From assembly GCA_032118015.1 (NCBI GenBank), contig JAULYE010000174.1, forward strand, positions 1 to 41,924: 41,924 nt of DNA, given 5' to 3'. Below the pieces are notes generated by a model. It saw nothing but the letters and a program-made list of their open reading frames with translations. It was not told where the DNA came from and searched no databases. A program made the translations under genes and the position numbers. Source of the stretch: Casp-actino8 sp032118015 (lineage in GTDB: Bacteria; Actinomycetota; Acidimicrobiia; Acidimicrobiales; Ilumatobacteraceae). Positions 1 to 8,335 of the stretch are shown piece after piece (the stretch's first letter is position 1; the number at the start of each line of letters is the position of its first letter).

Positions 1-216
1 ACCACATCTCCTGTGAAGAAACCCCCAACCTGGTTCGGCGCCGTCGACCATGAGCCATGGTCCCTGCACTCAGCAACCCTGCTGGACCTCGATGACGACC
101 TCGTCCAGTCCGCGGGTCTTCCCCGACCCGAAGGCGATCCGATTCTTCTCTACAGCCCTGGCGTCTCGACGACGGTGTACTCACTCGAGCGCATCCGCCC
201 CCCAATCAGCCGCTGA
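1..216 (+). CDS. DUF2071 (YqjF-like) family protein, 3' end only
   Basis: The reading frame is open from the first base of the window, so this is the last 71 residues of a gene that begins upstream. The fragment carries the pattern typical of the C-terminus of DUF2071/YqjF proteins: HEPWSLHSATLLDLDD followed about 20 residues later by LLYSPGVS. The family is an uncharacterised actinobacterial and firmicute group with no established reaction, so no function is assigned. It converges on moaA with a 57-bp gap that shows no convincing terminator hairpin. The family call rests on a short conserved tail only. Confidence 0.72.
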   Translation, partial: TTSPVKKPPTWFGAVDHEPWSLHSATLLDLDDDLVQSAGLPRPEGDPILLYSPGVSTTVYSLERIRPPISR

Positions 217-273
217 CGGTCACAGATCACGAACAGGCGCCAAACGGTCACCACTGCAAGATTGCTGCGCGGC

Positions 274-1320
274 TCAGCCGCCGATCTGACTCATGGACCG
301 ATTCGGCCTGATGAAATTCACCTGATTGATCTGGTGACCCGCCCATTTGGTGCCGACTGCACGCTCGATCTCCGCAGCCAGTGCGTCGTTGTCGGCTCCC
401 GATCTGAGCAAGGTCTTGAGATCGAACTCGTCAGTGGCAAATAGGCACGTTCTGAACTGACCATCGGCTGTGAGTCGCACACGGTCACAGTCGGCACAGA
501 ACGGCTTGGTCACGCTCGGGATCACGCCCACCAAACCCTTGCCATCTCTGTACCGCCAGCGATCGGCTGGAGCAGCTCCACGTGCGGGAACCTGGTCCAT
601 GGGGTACACAGCGGAAATCTTGGACACGATCTCGTCCTGGCTGACCACTTTGTCGTTCATCCAATGACTTTGCGCATCGAGCGGCATGAATTCGATGAAC
701 CGGACCTCGACACCCTTGTCTCTTGCGAATGCTGCCAAGTCGAGAATCTCATCGTCGTTGACACCGCGTTCGACGACTGCATTGATCTTCACACCCTCAA
801 AACCGGCATCGATGGCCGCATCGATGCCGCGCAAAACGTTGTCCAACTCGTCCCGGCGGGTCATCCGCTCGAACTTCTCCCTGATGAGTGAATCGAGGCT
901 GATGTTGATGCGCCGTATCCCGGCAGTCCGCAGTTCGTGCGCCATACGTTCGAGAGTGGCGCCGTTGGTCGTGATCGCAAGATCGATCGGCTCCCCCGCG
1001 AGCGGCGATGACGAGTCCGCCGGGACGCGCAAGGCTGCCAACTTCTCCACCAGGATGGGCAAACGGGCTCGTACCGTGGGCTCACCTCCGGTGAGCCGAA
1101 TGCCGTCCACGCCGTATCGTCCCACGAAGATTCCCGCCAGGCGCTCGATCTCTTCGAAGCTCAATACTTCAGAGCGATCGAGCCAGACCATTCCCTCTTC
1201 GGGCATGCAATACGTGCAGCGAAAATTACAGCGATCGGTCACCGAGATCCGTAGATCGCGAATCGTGCGACCGAAAGGATCGACCAGATCCTGGGAGTGA
1301 TCGAAACCCGCCGCCGACAT
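274..1320 (-). CDS. moaA: GTP 3',8-cyclase MoaA
   Basis: Radical-SAM enzyme that starts molybdenum cofactor synthesis by converting GTP to 3',8-cyclo-7,8-dihydro-GTP with MoaC as partner. The SAM [4Fe-4S] motif is CNFRCTYC (C31, C35, C38), the SAM-binding GGE is at 78-80, and the second cluster ligands are C275, C278 and C292 in the FCADCDRVR region. The protein ends in the conserved C-terminal GG that is needed for activity in the family. Length is 348 residues, normal for MoaA. An in-frame upstream start would add 31 unconserved residues inside moeA; the ATG at 1320 lies 4 bp after the moeA stop and gives the canonical N-terminus, so it is preferred. It is co-transcribed with moeA. Confidence 0.96.
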   Translation of the reverse strand: MSAAGFDHSQDLVDPFGRTIRDLRISVTDRCNFRCTYCMPEEGMVWLDRSEVLSFEEIERLAGIFVGRYGVDGIRLTGGEPTVRARLPILVEKLAALRVPADSSSPLAGEPIDLAITTNGATLERMAHELRTAGIRRINISLDSLIREKFERMTRRDELDNVLRGIDAAIDAGFEGVKINAVVERGVNDDEILDLAAFARDKGVEVRFIEFMPLDAQSHWMNDKVVSQDEIVSKISAVYPMDQVPARGAAPADRWRYRDGKGLVGVIPSVTKPFCADCDRVRLTADGQFRTCLFATDEFDLKTLLRSGADNDALAAEIERAVGTKWAGHQINQVNFIRPNRSMSQIGG

Positions 1321-1324
1321 GTCC

Positions 1325-2581
1325 TCAGGATAGGAGGAGAAAGACGTCGACGTCCTGGCCGGACCCGATTCCATCTCCATCGGGAAGAACTGCCAGAGCA
1401 TTGGCCAAAGCACTGACAGCCAGTTGGTGACTGCCCTGGGACCGCACCGGGATCACATGTACTCGACCATCGGCCTCGAACCGGGCATTGACCCGCTGGT
1501 AGTGGACCTTGCCATCGGGGGCGCGCCGAAGGCTCTCATCGGCAACGGCACGCACGATGTCCCGATGCAGCCGGTCCACCCCGAACCCTGCCATCTTGCG
1601 AAGAGCGGGGCGAGCGAGCAGCTCGAAACTCACCATCGAACTCACAGGGTTACCGGGCAGACCAAAGACCGGCACAGTGCGCTCGCTGTCACGCAGGATT
1701 CCGAATGCGAACGGCTTGGCTGGCTTGATGGCAATCTGCATCCATTTCATGTCGGCAATGCTGCCCAGGACTGTTTTCACCACGTCGTAGTCGCCCATAC
1801 TGACGCCCCCGCTCGTGATGATTGCGTCGCACTCAGATGCCGCCCGCCTCAACACGCCCTCGAGCACCGATTCGTCGTCGCGCACGATGCCGTAGTCGAC
1901 ACCCACTGCCCCTGCCCGATCGACGAGCCCCAGCAGCATCGTGCGATTGCTCTCTCGAATCTGTCCCGGGGCGAGAGGTGATCCGTCATCGACCAATTCG
2001 TCTCCAGTTGACAGCACAGCCACACGAGGTTTCGGATGGACCAATGGGGATCGGCAGTTGAGAGACGAAAGAACGCCAGCCACCATCGGCGATATCAGCG
2101 TCCCTGCCGAAAACACGAGGTCCCCACTGCGCACATCGTCACCGCAGTCACGTATCGCCGCACCCGAAACGACCTCGGCGAATACGTCCACTTGTCCGAT
2201 GCGCTCGGATCCGATCATGCGCGTGTCCTCGACCATGACGACAGCATCAGCTCCAGTGGGAATCGGAGCTCCCGTCATGATTCGAACAGCCCGACCCGGC
2301 CCCACTACTCCCCCGAACGACGCACCTGCGGCAACCTCGCCGATCACGTCCAATGTCTGGGGCCTTTGAGCGTGAGCGCCGACGGTATCCCGAGCTTGGA
2401 CTGCGTATCCATCCACGGCGGAATTGGCGAATGGTGGGATGTCCTCAGACGCTCGCACATCTTGTGCGCAGACATGGTCGACTGCGGATTCGAGGGGCCT
2501 CGCGCACGTCGGCAAGACCGGACACGCGTCGAGAACGACCTGTTGGGCCCGGAGAATCGGAATCAGTGACTCACCCGTCAT
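1325..2581 (-). CDS. moeA: molybdopterin molybdenumtransferase MoeA
   Basis: Inserts molybdate into adenylylated molybdopterin, the last step of Moco synthesis. The 418-residue protein has the family blocks in order: PPFANSAVDGYAV near residue 50, MTGAPIPTGADAVVMVE near 100, STGDELV near 190 and ITSGGVSMGDYD near 250 (MoCF-type fold). An upstream in-frame start at 2620 exists, but the ATG at 2581 sits exactly 7 nt after a TACCGT -10 element and begins with the usual helix, so it is preferred and suggests a leaderless mRNA. The gene is first in a moeA-moaA operon and diverges from the glycolipid-binding-like gene with a 25-bp gap. A candidate Moco enzyme lies at 38343 in the same window. Confidence 0.95.
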   Translation of the reverse strand: MTGESLIPILRAQQVVLDACPVLPTCARPLESAVDHVCAQDVRASEDIPPFANSAVDGYAVQARDTVGAHAQRPQTLDVIGEVAAGASFGGVVGPGRAVRIMTGAPIPTGADAVVMVEDTRMIGSERIGQVDVFAEVVSGAAIRDCGDDVRSGDLVFSAGTLISPMVAGVLSSLNCRSPLVHPKPRVAVLSTGDELVDDGSPLAPGQIRESNRTMLLGLVDRAGAVGVDYGIVRDDESVLEGVLRRAASECDAIITSGGVSMGDYDVVKTVLGSIADMKWMQIAIKPAKPFAFGILRDSERTVPVFGLPGNPVSSMVSFELLARPALRKMAGFGVDRLHRDIVRAVADESLRRAPDGKVHYQRVNARFEADGRVHVIPVRSQGSHQLAVSALANALAVLPDGDGIGSGQDVDVFLLLS

Positions 2582-2588
2582 CGCAGAC

Positions 2589-2598
2589 ACGGTACCGT
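2589..2598. promoter_or_regulatory. palindromic shared -10 element for moeA and the gene at 2607
   Basis: The perfect palindrome ACGGTACCGT reads TACCGT on both strands, which fits the actinobacterial -10 consensus TANNNT. On the minus strand it is 7 nt before the moeA ATG; on the plus strand it is 8 nt before the ATG at 2607. Both messages would therefore begin at, or within a base or two of, their start codons. No clear -35 is visible on either side. This is a sequence inference. Confidence 0.55.
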
Positions 2599-2606
2599 CG
2601 AGTCCG

Positions 2607-3200
2607 ATGACTTCGAGCAATGAGGGACCGGCGGATCAGCTCTCACGCCTCCCTCTCACGGGTCTCGACGCGTCATGGACATTCGTCGCGCAATCAGGAG
2701 ATCCGACGGACCGTGAAGAACTTTCGATCGGATACGAAAACGAGGCGTGGACCGTCCAGGGGATCGTTTCTGGAATCGACATTCACTATGTCATCCGACT
2801 GACGGCCCTGTGGAAAGTGCAGCAGATGCTTCTCTTTCGCGACCTCGAAGAACCCGACCTCTGGCTCGCCAACGACGGCAAGGGGCGATGGGGGGAGGTC
2901 AACGGCTCCGAGCGGCGTGAGCTCACAAGGTGCGAAGACATCGATGTCCGCTGCAGCGCCTTCACACGGACTCTGGCGATCCGACGACTCGTCCTCGACG
3001 TGGGAGAGAGTCGTCTTGTCCGAACAGTTGTCATCGATCCCGACTCGCTGGCGATTTCCCAGGCTCAGTTGACCTACACCCGACTCGCACGGCGGTCATG
3101 GCTGGTGGAGCGCGATGACGACCTCCCGGCACATCGATTCGACACCGATGAATTCGGTCTCCCTCTCGACATTCCAGGCACCTTCACGCGCACGCGATGA
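2607..3200 (+). CDS. putative glycolipid-binding protein (PF06475-like)
   Basis: A 197-residue protein resembling the Glycolipid_bind (formerly DUF1089) family, whose known structures are beta-rich single-domain proteins; a physiological ligand is not established. Family-like features seen are an early W-x-F block, LANDGKGRW near residue 90, an IDVRCSAFTRTLAIRRL block near 110-125 and QLTYTRLARRSWLVE near 155. No signal peptide or membrane segment is present, so it is probably cytosolic. A longer frame opens at 2424 but would run through moeA; ATG 2607 is supported by the -10 element 8 nt upstream. It ends 9 bp before the convergent galU stop. Confidence 0.75.
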   Translation: MTSSNEGPADQLSRLPLTGLDASWTFVAQSGDPTDREELSIGYENEAWTVQGIVSGIDIHYVIRLTALWKVQQMLLFRDLEEPDLWLANDGKGRWGEVNGSERRELTRCEDIDVRCSAFTRTLAIRRLVLDVGESRLVRTVVIDPDSLAISQAQLTYTRLARRSWLVERDDDLPAHRFDTDEFGLPLDIPGTFTRTR

Positions 3201-3209
3201 GTGCTCGGC

Positions 3210-4160
3210 TCACGTCGATCGACTGTCGTCGCGTAACTCCTCCAACAGCCAGGCGCGTACAGCCGAGCCATAACGCGGATGATGCAGAGCTTCGTCGATG
3301 ACTGCCTGAACCCATCCGAGAGGGTTTCCGATGTCTCGGCGACTGATCGACGAAATGAGCGCTGATGATGTGCGACGCATGGCCTGTATCTCGAGAGCAT
3401 CTGTGAGCTGCAATTCGCCATTTGCGCCAGGTGAGATGTTGTCGAGATCATCGAAAATGTCCGGAGTCAACAAGTATCGGCCGATGATTGCAAGATCGCT
3501 CGGAGCATTTTCCGGTTCGGGTTTTTCCACCACCCTGTCGAACATCACGACCCGACTCTGCCAGCGCATCGAACGGTCGAGTTGTGCAGGCGCGTCGGAC
3601 AAGACAGGGGCCACTACGCCGTAGCGAGAAATGTCCTCCGAGGGCATCCGCTTGACGGCGATGACGCTGGTCTCGAGTTCAGCGTGCACCTCGACCATCT
3701 CTCGCAGAAGATCCGAACTCTCCATTAGCTCATCGGGGAGGAGAACGAAGAAGGGCTCATCTCCAACAGCTTCACGAGCACAAGCCACCGCATGTCCCAG
3801 TCCCCTTGGCTGATCCTGGATGACGATCGTGACGGTGACATCACCGCGGTACCGGTGTTGCTCACGCGCGAGATCATCGCGTCCGAGCTGACGGAGAATC
3901 TCTTCCACTTCAGGGGAAGCCGCAAGATACTCGGCGATCGCCGGTTTGCTCGGCGAGGAGATCACCACCACATGCTCGACACCGGCTCCGATGGCCTCTT
4001 CGACGATGTATTGGAGGGCGGGCTTTTCTCCCAGCGGAAGCAACTCTTTGGGGACGGCCTTGGTTGCAGGCAGCATTCGTGTCCCTTGGCCTGCTGCTGG
4101 AATCACCGCTGTTCGAACACGTTGCAAAGAATCGAGCCGATGCGAGCCGTCTGTGCTCAT
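3210..4160 (-). CDS. galU: UTP-glucose-1-phosphate uridylyltransferase GalU
   Basis: Makes UDP-glucose from UTP and glucose-1-phosphate for cell-wall and capsule glycans, trehalose and glycogen-type products. The 316-residue protein has the nucleotide-binding signature PAAGQGTRMLPATKAVPKEL at 21-40, then EKPALQYIVEEA, a DQPRGLGHAV block and FVLLPDEL in the nucleotidyltransferase A fold. Length matches bacterial GalU. The ATG at 4160 lies 6 nt after TAGAGT on the minus strand, suggesting leaderless expression; a GGAGG further upstream is too far away to act as its ribosome-binding site. Convergent with the gene at 2607 and divergent from the FmdB-like gene. Confidence 0.95.
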   Translation of the reverse strand: MSTDGSHRLDSLQRVRTAVIPAAGQGTRMLPATKAVPKELLPLGEKPALQYIVEEAIGAGVEHVVVISSPSKPAIAEYLAASPEVEEILRQLGRDDLAREQHRYRGDVTVTIVIQDQPRGLGHAVACAREAVGDEPFFVLLPDELMESSDLLREMVEVHAELETSVIAVKRMPSEDISRYGVVAPVLSDAPAQLDRSMRWQSRVVMFDRVVEKPEPENAPSDLAIIGRYLLTPDIFDDLDNISPGANGELQLTDALEIQAMRRTSSALISSISRRDIGNPLGWVQAVIDEALHHPRYGSAVRAWLLEELRDDSRST

Positions 4161-4166
4161 GGAACG

Positions 4167-4176
4167 ACTCTAGACT
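4167..4176. promoter_or_regulatory. overlapping divergent -10 elements of galU and the FmdB-like gene
   Basis: The 10-bp stretch ACTCTAGACT carries TAGAGT on the minus strand (6 nt before the galU ATG) and TAGACT on the plus strand. The plus-strand element predicts a start near 4183, giving a 16-nt leader that contains CGGAGA before the ATG at 4199. The two -10 elements share the central TA at 4171-4172, as in the moeA intergenic region. Confidence 0.5.
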
Positions 4177-4198
4177 TCCCTCCTCGGAGAACGACCCC

Positions 4199-4561
4199 AT
4201 GCCTACCTACGTCTACAAATTCATCGATACCGGCGAGACCATCGAGGTTCAGCAAGCCTTCACCGACGATGCACTCACCGAATACCCGCATCCCGATGAC
4301 GGCAGTGTGCGGCCTGTGAAGAAAGTGTTCCAACCCGTGGGAGTCACATTCAAAGGCGGGGGTTTCTACAAGACCGACAGCCGCGGTGGCTCCTCGTCAA
4401 CGACACCCTCGAGCACACCCTCAGGTACACCATCGAGTGATTCATCGACCTCGACAGGAACATCGACAGGAACCTCGACGGGAACATCAGAATCATCAGG
4501 TGGATCTTCAGCGGGATCGTCGAGTGCATCGACACCGACGGGTGGCTCAACATCTAGCTGA
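4199..4561 (+). CDS. FmdB-like small protein lacking the zinc-ribbon cysteines
   Basis: A 120-residue protein. Residues 1-65 align by eye with the FmdB/CxxC_CXXC_SSSS family: it begins MPTYVYKF and contains PVGVTFKGGGFYKTDSR, the most conserved block of the family. Typical members have two CxxC pairs forming a zinc ribbon; this protein has no cysteine at all, the positions being replaced by a FIDTGETIE and YPHPDDGS pattern. The C-terminal half is a low-complexity Ser/Thr/Gly/Pro tail with three STGT units. The family is annotated as regulatory, with weak experimental support, and without zinc ligands a DNA-binding role is doubtful. Start chosen at ATG 4199, which gives the canonical N-terminus and has CGGAGA upstream. 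Convergent with uppP. Confidence 0.8.
   Translation: MPTYVYKFIDTGETIEVQQAFTDDALTEYPHPDDGSVRPVKKVFQPVGVTFKGGGFYKTDSRGGSSSTTPSSTPSGTPSSDSSTSTGTSTGTSTGTSESSGGSSAGSSSASTPTGGSTSS
4451..4486 (+). repeat. three 12-bp tandem repeats inside the FmdB-like gene
   Basis: Three imperfect copies of TCGACAGGAACA (the second ends in C, the third has G for A at position 6) encode STGT three times in the low-complexity tail. The copy number is a multiple of three bases, so gain or loss by slippage would keep the frame. Confidence 0.85.
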
Positions 4562-4577
4562 TCTCGCTCACGGGTTC

Positions 4578-5408
4578 TCACCGGAACGCCGAGGCAGAAA
4601 CGGCAAGAATCGCCACGCCGAGTGCGACTCGGTACACGACAAATCCGCTGAAGGTGCGGGAACGCACCAGTCGCAGCAGGCCAGCAACTGCGATCCATCC
4701 CGAGACTGCAGAAGCAGTCACTCCAACGAGCATCGGCCCGAGGAATCCGTCGGGCACGCCATCGGACACGAGTCCCCCGACTTCGAAGACCACTGCTCCC
4801 GCAGTGATCGGAAGACTCATCAAGAATGAGAACCGTGCCGCAGACCAACGATCCAAACCAAGGAAGCGACCCGCAGAGATCGTGATCCCGGACCGTGACG
4901 TTCCTGGATTCAGCGCAAGCACTTGCGCCAACCCGATAGCCGTTGCTTGCTTCCACGTCAGATCCTCGAGCGAACGCTGGCCGTCCCGTCGATCAGCGAT
5001 CCACAGCACGACCGCGAAGACGATGAGCGTGATGGCAATGATGACGGGGGTCCCGAGGGCATCGCCGATCCACGATTCGAAGAGCGCCCCCGCAAGAGCT
5101 GCTGGCACACTCGACCAGACGATGAACCACGCAATACGAGCTTGCGTCGTCAATGGCTTCTTTCGTTCGACAACCGAATCGATGCCAGCGCGAACGTAGA
5201 TGACGATGTCGCGTCGGAAGTACCCGATCACCGCCACCAGGGTGCCAGCGTGCAGGGCGACGTCGAACGCCTTCTTCACAGACGTGTCATCGAAATGGTC
5301 CCAGTCGAAGATCCACGGCACGATGAGCAAGTGCCCACTCGAAGAGATCGGTAGAAATTCGGTCAGACCCTGCACAATGCCCAGGATCAGCGCATGGAGT
5401 AGGTCCAT
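4578..5408 (-). CDS. uppP: undecaprenyl-diphosphatase UppP (BacA)
   Basis: Integral membrane phosphatase that recycles undecaprenyl pyrophosphate to the monophosphate carrier for peptidoglycan synthesis; higher levels give bacitracin tolerance in many bacteria. The 276-residue protein has both family motifs: GLTEFLPISSSGH at 14-26, with the catalytic glutamate at 17, and PGTSRSG at 168-174, with the essential arginine at 172. Several hydrophobic helices alternate with short polar loops. The ATG at 5408 follows the tldE stop by 58 bp on the same strand, so it could be the third gene of a tldD-tldE-uppP unit; no separate TANNNT element sits at leaderless distance. No Shine-Dalgarno is convincing. 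Confidence 0.95.
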   Translation of the reverse strand: MDLLHALILGIVQGLTEFLPISSSGHLLIVPWIFDWDHFDDTSVKKAFDVALHAGTLVAVIGYFRRDIVIYVRAGIDSVVERKKPLTTQARIAWFIVWSSVPAALAGALFESWIGDALGTPVIIAITLIVFAVVLWIADRRDGQRSLEDLTWKQATAIGLAQVLALNPGTSRSGITISAGRFLGLDRWSAARFSFLMSLPITAGAVVFEVGGLVSDGVPDGFLGPMLVGVTASAVSGWIAVAGLLRLVRSRTFSGFVVYRVALGVAILAVSASAFR

Positions 5409-5466
5409 GTTCCAACCGTCCGTTCAGGCCATCGTTTCGGATCGAATTCTCGACGACGACAAGTCG

Positions 5467-6825
5467 TCATGTGCCGCTCACCGTGACGTCGTAGATGACG
5501 AGCGAAACACCAGTCGCCCGCATCGGCAGCCACTCCAGATCTCCACCGACCTCGGCGATGTCCAACAACATGCGCTGCAATGTCGAAGCGATCGTGAACT
5601 CCCGCACCGGCTCAGCCACCTGTCCATTGCGAATCACCAGCCCGGCTGCACCGGTACTGAAATCCCCCGACACCGGATTGACACCTGAGTGCAGACCCTG
5701 AACCTGCTGAATCAGAATTCCATCGTCGATACCAGAGATGATCTCGTTCTGCGCACGCTCACCGGGAAGGATCTGAAGTGCAAGGCATCCTGCGCTCGGA
5801 ACACTTCCGAAACCGCCACGAATACCGTTGCCTGTCGTCGACACTCCCATCCGTCGCGCCGAATACGAGGATTGAACGAAGGTCTTGAGAACACCGCCTT
5901 CGATCAGAGTATTGCGACGAGCAGCTAGACCTTCACCGTCGATATCGGTGGCCGTGAACGCCAAAGGATTCGTCGGGTCGTCGACGAGAGTGAGTAGCGG
6001 AGTTGCGACCTGTTCCCCAGCTCGCTGGGCGAACAGACTTCGACCTTTGACGACACTGTCCCCGTTGAGCGTTCCACCGATGATCCCGAGGAACTGGGCG
6101 GTGACATACGGGTCGAGGACCACTGTTGTGCGCCGGCTCGACGGTTTGGTTGCTCCGAGAAGGCGGGTCGCTCGGTCCACTGCCTCGCGTGCGGCCTTGG
6201 CGAGATCGAGTGCATCGGCATCGCGCCCCACTGCGAATCCGAATCCCGTCTGAGTCTCATCGCCATCATCAGCCATGGTTCCAACACTGACGTAACAGCC
6301 GTTCTCTCGCCCTGCGACGCGAATTCCTGTCGTCGTGGCAACTGCGGCTTCGGAGAAAGAATCGGAATAGTTGGCGTCATCGACTCGGATGCGTTTGTCG
6401 CCCGCGAGTGTCAAACGTTCGAGCTCCTTGGCAAGGTCGATCTTGCGTGACGTACTGGTAGCTGCAAGAGCCTCGTTCCACAGGTGCTGGGGCACGATCG
6501 AAACCCCGTCGGGCTCGGCGAGCCCGGCCCACTCATCGGGTTCACCGTATGCGAGATTGTCGCGCGCCTCTTCGAGAACCTCGGCGATCTCGGCCGCATC
6601 GAGCGATCCGCATGACGACGTTCCAGTGCGACCGTCACGGATGACGCGGATACCGATTCCTTCGCTCTGAGCCGAAACGAAATGTTCGACCTCACCGGCA
6701 TAGACCCGAACGTCCGTAGAGAGATCTCGACCCACATAGGCCTCGACCTGCTCGCCCGGGCGAGCCAACGCGACGACTCGATCGGCGATGGTGAGGAGCT
6801 CGTGACTGCGATCCAGGTCTGTCAT
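5467..6825 (-). CDS. tldE: TldE/PmbA-family metalloprotease subunit
   Basis: A 452-residue member of the PmbA/TldD (U62) family. In characterised systems TldD and TldE form a heterodimeric zinc protease that trims unfolded or modified peptides, such as the microcin B17 leader; TldE is the non-catalytic partner. This copy has no HExxxH motif, which fits TldE. Conserved C-terminal blocks are seen: a TDIDGEGLAARRN segment, a NGIRGGFGSVPSAG segment and GLHSGVNPVSGDFSTGAAGLVI. Its ATG overlaps the tldD stop by 4 bp (ATGA), indicating translational coupling. The substrate in this organism is unknown. Confidence 0.92.
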   Translation of the reverse strand: MTDLDRSHELLTIADRVVALARPGEQVEAYVGRDLSTDVRVYAGEVEHFVSAQSEGIGIRVIRDGRTGTSSCGSLDAAEIAEVLEEARDNLAYGEPDEWAGLAEPDGVSIVPQHLWNEALAATSTSRKIDLAKELERLTLAGDKRIRVDDANYSDSFSEAAVATTTGIRVAGRENGCYVSVGTMADDGDETQTGFGFAVGRDADALDLAKAAREAVDRATRLLGATKPSSRRTTVVLDPYVTAQFLGIIGGTLNGDSVVKGRSLFAQRAGEQVATPLLTLVDDPTNPLAFTATDIDGEGLAARRNTLIEGGVLKTFVQSSYSARRMGVSTTGNGIRGGFGSVPSAGCLALQILPGERAQNEIISGIDDGILIQQVQGLHSGVNPVSGDFSTGAAGLVIRNGQVAEPVREFTIASTLQRMLLDIAEVGGDLEWLPMRATGVSLVIYDVTVSGT

Positions 6826-8213
6826 GAAGCAGTTCCGCCGACGGTGAGGGCTTTCACCCGCAACGTGGGCTGACCATCACCCACTGGTACGCCCTGGCCA
6901 TCCTTGCCGCAGGTTCCCGGATTGCCCATGGCGAAGTCGTTACCCAAACGATCGATATCGCGCAAAACCTGTGGTCCATTACCGATCAAGTTTCCTTCTC
7001 GCAAAGGTTCGGTGATCTCGCCGTTCTCGATCAGATATGCCTCGGTCATACCGAAAACGAAGTCTCCCGTTGCCGTGTTGACGCTGCCACCACCGAGGTG
7101 GGCCACATACACCCCGGACTGAGTGTCGCGAATGATGTCCTGCGGATCTTCTTGCCCGTTCAGAACATACGTATTTGTCATGCGCACCATCGGGAGGTGC
7201 TGATACGACTGGCGTCGACCATTGCCGCTCGGGCGTCGGCCTTCTTTGTGCGATCGCAAGTAGTCCCACATGTAGTCGGTCAGAACACCGTCTTGAATGA
7301 GAACGTTGTACTGCGAAGGGTGACCTTCGTCGTCGATTGCAATCGCTCCCCACTCGTGGGCCATCGTGCCATCATCGACCAAAGTAACGAGGGGTGATGC
7401 CACCTGCTCTCCTACCTTGCCCTGGTACACACTGGCGCCCTTGGCTACGAGATCGGCTTCGAGGCCGTGTCCGCACGCCTCGTGAAACAACACGCCCCCA
7501 CTTCCGGCTTTGATCACGACTGGCATCGAACCCGACGGCGCAGGCCGCGCCTTCAACTTCGTGAGTGCACGCTGCGCGGCGGTCCGCGCCACATCTTCCA
7601 CAAGAACCTTGTCGAACAATTCGAAACCCATCGTGTGCCCGAGTGAGTCGAAGCCCGTCTGCATTCCGGTGTCGCCATTGGCAACGGCGCTGACGCGCAA
7701 CAAGGTGCGCACGCGTTCGTCCTGAGCGAGCAGTCCGTCGCTGTTGGCAATGAGGATGGTGGAGCGACCGTCGGAGTATCCAGCTGACACCTGGGTGATC
7801 GCGCCTCCGGTGGATCGTGCAGCGTCGTCGACGCGCCGAAGCAAATCGACCTTGGCGGTCTTGGCAATGGTCGATGGGTCGATGTCCACCGGGCTGACGA
7901 CACGCCGTGGCTGGGCTTCGAGGGACACCGCGCGGACTCCTCCTGAGCCGTGGCTAGCGGCCTCGGCTGCGGCGCGAGCCGCTGCCAAGAGTCCTGCCTC
8001 GGAAAGATCTGCCGTATGGGCGAAGCCAGTCGTCTCACCCTTGATCACCCGAATGCCCGCCCCTTTGCTTCGGGAGGTGGACATCTGCTCGATCCGACCG
8101 TCATCGAGCCCCACTCCGGTTCCCCGCCAATCGGAAGCGAAGATCTCGGCGAAGTCAGCGCCGGTCTTGAGAGCTGTGGACAGAACCCGTTCGAGAATGT
8201 CGCGATCAATCAC
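6822..8213 (-). CDS. tldD: TldD-family zinc metalloprotease subunit
   Basis: Catalytic partner of the TldD/TldE protease, 463 residues. The zinc-binding HExxxH is HEACGH at 244-249, followed by GLEADLVAKGASVY, and a cysteine in GNPGTCGKDGQ near residue 438 matches the third metal ligand described for TldD. The N-terminal half has the usual family fold, with RIEQMSTSRSKGAGIRVI where the protein forms the peptide tunnel. The gene starts with GTG at 8213, placed 6 nt after a TAGGCT -10 element, so the mRNA is probably leaderless. It is followed by tldE with a 4-bp overlap. Divergent from the PAP2 gene. Confidence 0.94.
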   Translation of the reverse strand: MIDRDILERVLSTALKTGADFAEIFASDWRGTGVGLDDGRIEQMSTSRSKGAGIRVIKGETTGFAHTADLSEAGLLAAARAAAEAASHGSGGVRAVSLEAQPRRVVSPVDIDPSTIAKTAKVDLLRRVDDAARSTGGAITQVSAGYSDGRSTILIANSDGLLAQDERVRTLLRVSAVANGDTGMQTGFDSLGHTMGFELFDKVLVEDVARTAAQRALTKLKARPAPSGSMPVVIKAGSGGVLFHEACGHGLEADLVAKGASVYQGKVGEQVASPLVTLVDDGTMAHEWGAIAIDDEGHPSQYNVLIQDGVLTDYMWDYLRSHKEGRRPSGNGRRQSYQHLPMVRMTNTYVLNGQEDPQDIIRDTQSGVYVAHLGGGSVNTATGDFVFGMTEAYLIENGEITEPLREGNLIGNGPQVLRDIDRLGNDFAMGNPGTCGKDGQGVPVGDGQPTLRVKALTVGGTAS

Positions 8214-8219
8214 CCCGTC

Positions 8220-8225
8220 AGCCTA
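8220..8225 (-). promoter_or_regulatory. -10 element for tldD
   Basis: TAGGCT on the minus strand ends 6 nt before the GTG start of tldD, the spacing expected if transcription begins at the G of GTG. No -35 consensus is obvious at 17-18 nt further upstream. Confidence 0.5.
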
Positions 8226-8323
8226 CAGAGGCACTCCCGGGGCCTTGACGAGACTTGGTGAACGACACACACTGCCGAACCTGGGATGTGAATCCTGACG
8301 GGTGAGTGTCTTGACGAGGACCA

Positions 8324-8329
8324 TAGATT
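8324..8329 (+). promoter_or_regulatory. -10 element for the PAP2-family gene
   Basis: TAGATT on the plus strand ends 6 nt before the GTG at 8336, again placing the predicted transcription start on the start codon. It lies in the 122-bp divergent region between tldD and this gene; the rest of that region shows no further element that can be supported. Confidence 0.5.
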
Positions 8330-8335
8330 GAAGGC

